A program made the position numbers and the translations under genes. From contig RQOI01000654.1 in the NCBI GenBank assembly GCA_003854995.1, forward strand, positions 1 to 9,943: DNA of 9,943 bases. The letters run 5' to 3'. Position 1 is the first letter of the stretch; each line of letters starts with the position of its first letter. Source of the DNA: Candidatus Zhuqueibacterota bacterium. GTDB taxonomy: Bacteria; Zhuqueibacterota; Zhuqueibacteria; Residuimicrobiales; Krinioviventaceae. Below, in pieces: positions 6,811 to 9,943 of the stretch. The notes beneath the pieces are model-generated. The model did not search any database. It was not told the DNA's origin and saw only the letters and a program-made list of their open reading frames with translations.

Positions 6811-6832
6811 TAAAGGACTGCAGACAAAGTTT

Positions 6833-7732
6833 ATGATCTCCTCGTTCCGAGAATTGGTTGATTCAGTGAAGGGTCGCGCCAAGAAGACGATTGCAGTGGC
6901 AATGGCTGAGGGAGAAGATGTGCTGAAAGCTGTCGCGCACGCGCACGAGCAGGGCTTGGCGGACGCGGTGCTGGTCGGCAACCGGAAAAAGATCATCGAG
7001 ATCGCCGAGCAGGCGGAAATCGATTTGACCGACTATGATATCATCAATACCAACTCTGAAGTGCAGTCGGTCGTGCGCTCCATTCAAATGGTGCGAGAAA
7101 ATCTGGCTGACACGCTGATGAAGGGCGTCTGTTCGACAGCGACATTGTTGAAGGGTATTTTGGACAAGGAGCACGGCATCCGAACTGAAAAGCTGCTGTC
7201 GCATGTCGCGGCGTTTGAGCTCGATACGTATCCCAAGTTGCTCTTCATGAGCGATGGCGGCATAAACATCACGCCGAATACGGAGGCCAAGATCGCCATC
7301 ATCAATAATGCCGTCAATATTGTCAAGAGGTTTGGCGTCCGCAAGCCAAAAGTGGCGTTGATCACCGCGATTGAAAAGGTGAACTATCAGGCTATGCCGT
7401 GCACGGTCGATGCGGCGATCATCTGCAAAATGGCGGAGCGCGGTCAGATCAGCAGTTGCATCATCGACGGGCCGCTGGCGCTGGATAATGCGATCAGCAA
7501 AAAGGCGTGCGAAATCAAGGGCATCAAGACTCCCATCAACGGCGAAGCGGATATTCTGGTGATGCCGGATATAGAGACGGGAAATGTGTTCTACAAAACG
7601 CTCAACTTTTTCACCAATTGCCGAGTGGCGGGCACGCTCGTCGGCGCACAGGTGCCGGTCGTCGTCACTTCCAGAGCGGATTCAAAAGAGATAAAGTTTA
7701 ATTCCATTGCGATGGCCATGCAGGCCAGTTGA
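6833..7732 (+). CDS. ptb: Phosphate butyryltransferase (phosphate acetyl/butyryltransferase family)
   Basis: Ptb-family enzymes transfer an acyl group between CoA and inorganic phosphate, for example butyryl-CoA to butyryl phosphate, in the cytoplasm. From ATG 6833 the product is 299 residues, the usual Ptb length and shorter than most phosphate acetyltransferases. Family-like segments are KTIAVAMAEGEDVLKAV near the N-terminus, DTLMKGVCSTATLLKGIL, FMSDGGINITPNT, the conserved GEADILVMPDIETGN from 237 with YKTLNFF after it, and TSRADSKEIKFNSIA from 279. The frame stays open upstream to TTG 6734, but that extension is Arg- and Gly-rich and unlike the family. The only AGGA (6814-6817) is 15 nt from the ATG, too far for a normal site, so initiation is unclear. 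No butyrate kinase gene follows, so the acyl group used is uncertain; a phosphate acetyltransferase-like role is possible. Confidence 0.88.
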   Translation: MISSFRELVDSVKGRAKKTIAVAMAEGEDVLKAVAHAHEQGLADAVLVGNRKKIIEIAEQAEIDLTDYDIINTNSEVQSVVRSIQMVRENLADTLMKGVCSTATLLKGILDKEHGIRTEKLLSHVAAFELDTYPKLLFMSDGGINITPNTEAKIAIINNAVNIVKRFGVRKPKVALITAIEKVNYQAMPCTVDAAIICKMAERGQISSCIIDGPLALDNAISKKACEIKGIKTPINGEADILVMPDIETGNVFYKTLNFFTNCRVAGTLVGAQVPVVVTSRADSKEIKFNSIAMAMQAS

Positions 7733-7789
7733 AGTGAAGAGGCTTATCTACATCTTTGTTGAAATGAGAATAATTCAAGGCAGGCGAAC

Positions 7790-9943
7790 ATGAAATACTT
7801 GAGAACGATGGCGATGGCCATTCTGCTGATGCTGTCCACTGTTACGCTTTTTGCGCAGCAATATAGTGTGGCGGATGGTCACAACGATCCGGACGGCGAC
7901 GGCGTCACAGGATTCACGATGACGACGTTTGCGACCGGCATCCAGAGCGAGATCATCGATTCATCAGAGGTGCTGATGCTCGCACCGCACGTGAACACGT
8001 CGCTGCTCAGCCGACCAGACGGCTGGAGCTTGAGCGGCATTTTATGGCAGTATGACAACAGTGGCTACGGGACGCTGGACGCCGCTTATGTCACCCGGGC
8101 CCTGGATGTCGATGACATAACTCGATATATGTTCAATGCGGACTCGACCGTCTATCTCATCACCGATTTCATCGGCAATAAAGTCATCGTCAGAGAAGTC
8201 GGCAAGGACAATGTGCCCTTTTTGCCGCCAAACCGCGATGACGCAGATGTCACGCAGAACGGTCCAGTGGACGCTGATTTTTACGTCGAGGCGGACACTT
8301 TGAAGTATGTTCTGGTGACCTATCGCAGTACAGAAAAAGTGGTGAAATTTGATTATCTTTTGCAGAAGGGTGTGTGGTCCTATGGCGGATTTGGCGTGCT
8401 GTCTTCTCCATCAGATGCGGAAAAAATTCCAGCCACCGACCAGATCCTCATCGCTGATACGGGGAACAGACGCGTGCTCATCGTCAATTCGGCAAAATCA
8501 ATTGTATGGGAATATACAAGCCCGAATGGTAACTTTAGTCCAGTCGATGTCGAGCACGTCATGCATCCAATCCTCGGGGAGCACATACTCATCACCGACC
8601 AGACCGGCCATCGTGTGCTGTTGGTGAACAGAGCGGACCGGAGCATCACTTGGCAATTCGGCACGGGTGCGGTCGGAAATTCCCAGACAGAATTGCGGCT
8701 GCCATCTGATGCTGACTGGGTGGCGGCGACCGGCAATGTCCTCATCGCTGACAAGGGCAACAATCGGATCATCGAGGTGAACATCGCTGACAGCTCGCAT
8801 TTTTATCAATGGCCGAACCCGGTGCCGGATGTCGAGGACGTCGACGTCGATGTCAACCATGACGGGACGATCAACGACGGATTTCTGGTGTCGCAGAAGG
8901 AGCCCCGCGCGGGAGAGGATTTCTGGTTGCCGACGCGCCTGGCGTTCACCCCGCCGGCGGACAGCGAGGGACCGCTAATCTCGGATATCAGCATCATCAG
9001 AGATGTGAATGGCGATGAAAGAGAAGTCGATTATCGCAGAGTCATCCTCTATGCCCAAGACACGCCTTATACTACTATCGATTATCAGTTCAGATCGGCG
9101 CCCCTGAATTCGCGCATCAATACCGATGATCCGTGGTATGGCCCTGATGGCATCGACACGAGATACCATGCTGACGGCGCCGGCCCTGAAGGCATACCGC
9201 TCTCGTCGCGCCACAAACCGCACAGCTCTTGTCAATTTGGCGCCTACCTGTCCACCGATTCCTCGCGCGTGACGCCGAGGATCGATAGCGTCGAGGTAGT
9301 CTACAACTATTATGATATCGGCGAGGGCTATGATGCTTTTGCCTTTCTTGAAGCCAACTCTATCATCGGCCCTCCGGCTGAAGCGCCCGTTGCGGTTGCG
9401 TGGAACACCTTAAAGCTGTTCTGGAAACCGGTCGATATTGATGCTCGTAAAGTGGACGAAATGAGATACAATCTGTGGATTTACAATGCCCAGGATGCGG
9501 GCACAACGTTGTTGACGCTGTCAGGGCAACAAATTGTCAACGGAACGCAGGAAATTTTGCTCTCCGACAAAATCGGCCTGCGGGGTGCCAAACAGATCAC
9601 ATTCCGGCTGGAGCTGTATACTCTGAACTCCGGTTTGACGCCGCAACTGGATGGTTGGGAGATCTCCTGGCATGAGACCGAAATTGGCCCGCCATCGATA
9701 CAATTTGCCGACAGCAGCGGCACGCCGATGTCATTCTACACGGCGACCGATAGAATACCGAGCGCGACGGACACCATATTCGTGGATAGAGCCTATCTCA
9801 GGCTCTCCAATGCACCGGAGCCCACGGATACGCTGGTCGTCGCCATCAGTGCACCGCGGAGCACTGATATTGTGACAGACACCCTCGTCTACAAGCCGCT
9901 GGAAATGGCCTACAGATCACTGAACGGAAAAGCGATTATCCTG
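7790..9943 (+). CDS. Large exported beta-propeller protein, 3' end outside the window
   Basis: The frame is open from ATG 7790 to the last base, 718 codons without a stop. It has a clear signal peptide: MKYLRT, the hydrophobic MAMAILLMLSTVTLFA, and a likely cut before Gln23. From about residue 120 to 335 are five repeats at 43-53-residue spacing: VYLITDFIGNKV (121), VLVTYRSTEKVV (174), ILIADTGNRRVL (219), ILITDQTGHRVL (266) and VLIADKGNNRII (317). This is the NHL-like propeller pattern. DVNHDGTINDGF (354-365) resembles a dockerin or EF-hand calcium loop, and DPDGDG sits at 33-38. Two similar beta-sandwich-like modules follow around 483-506 and 605-628. Cys481 is the only cysteine I find. It starts 57 nt after ptb, with weak AAGG at 7777-7780. 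Function is unknown; surface binding, or an extracellular role after secretion, is plausible. Any sorting domain would be outside the window. Confidence 0.88.
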   Translation, partial: MKYLRTMAMAILLMLSTVTLFAQQYSVADGHNDPDGDGVTGFTMTTFATGIQSEIIDSSEVLMLAPHVNTSLLSRPDGWSLSGILWQYDNSGYGTLDAAYVTRALDVDDITRYMFNADSTVYLITDFIGNKVIVREVGKDNVPFLPPNRDDADVTQNGPVDADFYVEADTLKYVLVTYRSTEKVVKFDYLLQKGVWSYGGFGVLSSPSDAEKIPATDQILIADTGNRRVLIVNSAKSIVWEYTSPNGNFSPVDVEHVMHPILGEHILITDQTGHRVLLVNRADRSITWQFGTGAVGNSQTELRLPSDADWVAATGNVLIADKGNNRIIEVNIADSSHFYQWPNPVPDVEDVDVDVNHDGTINDGFLVSQKEPRAGEDFWLPTRLAFTPPADSEGPLISDISIIRDVNGDEREVDYRRVILYAQDTPYTTIDYQFRSAPLNSRINTDDPWYGPDGIDTRYHADGAGPEGIPLSSRHKPHSSCQFGAYLSTDSSRVTPRIDSVEVVYNYYDIGEGYDAFAFLEANSIIGPPAEAPVAVAWNTLKLFWKPVDIDARKVDEMRYNLWIYNAQDAGTTLLTLSGQQIVNGTQEILLSDKIGLRGAKQITFRLELYTLNSGLTPQLDGWEISWHETEIGPPSIQFADSSGTPMSFYTATDRIPSATDTIFVDRAYLRLSNAPEPTDTLVVAISAPRSTDIVTDTLVYKPLEMAYRSLNGKAIIL

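Larger units (their letters stand above)
6429..6832 (+). other. Gene-poor region / long leader before the Ptb-family gene
   Basis: This 404-nt stretch lacks a reading frame with a convincing start, Shine-Dalgarno sequence and family resemblance. It begins AT-rich and contains the strongest promoter of the window. Downstream of that, about 340 nt would be transcribed before the ATG at 6833. Local structure includes stems at 6506-6518, 6515-6573, 6587-6612, 6650-6668 and 6707-6720, and the 10-nt palindrome AACAGCTGTT at 6575-6584. The last 100 nt are purine-rich and GCA-rich. I compared it by eye with TPP, cobalamin, glycine, c-di-GMP, fluoride, tmRNA and RNase P signatures and found no match. 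It may be a regulatory 5' leader, a small RNA reading into the next gene, or decayed sequence. Confidence 0.55.

Noticed and set aside
8380..8860. Short - strand frames inside the final gene
   Set aside because: They are explained by the continuous 718-codon sense frame with its signal peptide and repeats.

Overview
The window looks like a chromosomal segment from a bacterium. All ten protein genes I can support lie on the + strand and most are housekeeping genes. I see no tRNA, rRNA, CRISPR array, insertion sequence or phage gene. The lineage is uncertain. The two legible promoters fit the ordinary sigma-70 pattern (TTGACA-17-TATACT and TTGCTG-17-TATATT) rather than the Bacteroidota-type one. 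The last gene begins with a signal peptide ending in Leu-Phe-Ala before Gln, and it encodes a long beta-rich multidomain exported protein. That combination, plus a DUF4416 gene, would fit an uncultured member of the FCB group or a neighbouring phylum such as KSB1. This is an inference of low confidence.

Layout. Positions 1-792 hold the C-terminal 60% or so of xylose isomerase (xylA), closed by a perfect 12-bp terminator hairpin. A promoter near 909-937 then starts a closely spaced run: an exported protein of unknown family with a C-terminal zinc-ribbon-like tail (986-1642), a DUF4416 protein (1683-2210), purM (2213-3226) and gpsA (3216-4241). After a 72-nt gap come asnS (4314-5609), acylphosphatase (5620-5892) and apt (5910-6428). 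Start and stop codons nearly touch or overlap at DUF4416/purM, purM/gpsA, asnS/acyP and acyP/apt, so translational coupling and an operon are likely.

A 404-nt stretch without a convincing gene follows (6429-6832). It opens with the best promoter in the window and would give a leader of about 340 nt ahead of a phosphate butyryltransferase-family gene (6833-7732). The leader contains an 8-codon reading frame, two mutually exclusive hairpins and a short direct repeat. I cannot match it to a known riboswitch or small RNA class.

The final gene (from 7790) is open to the window edge, giving 718 codons so far. It encodes a signal peptide, a beta-propeller of at least five NHL-like repeats, an Asp-rich possible calcium loop, and two similar beta-sandwich-like modules.

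How the genes work together: purM (de novo purine synthesis) and apt (adenine salvage) both feed the purine pool. gpsA supplies glycerol-3-phosphate for phospholipids, and asnS charges tRNA-Asn. Acylphosphatase and the Ptb-family enzyme both handle acyl phosphates, though on opposite sides of a promoter. The exported proteins at 986 and 7790 and the DUF4416 protein are the least understood members. I do not see a clear new multi-gene system. The best leads are the structured leader, the large propeller protein and the exported zinc-ribbon-like protein next to DUF4416.
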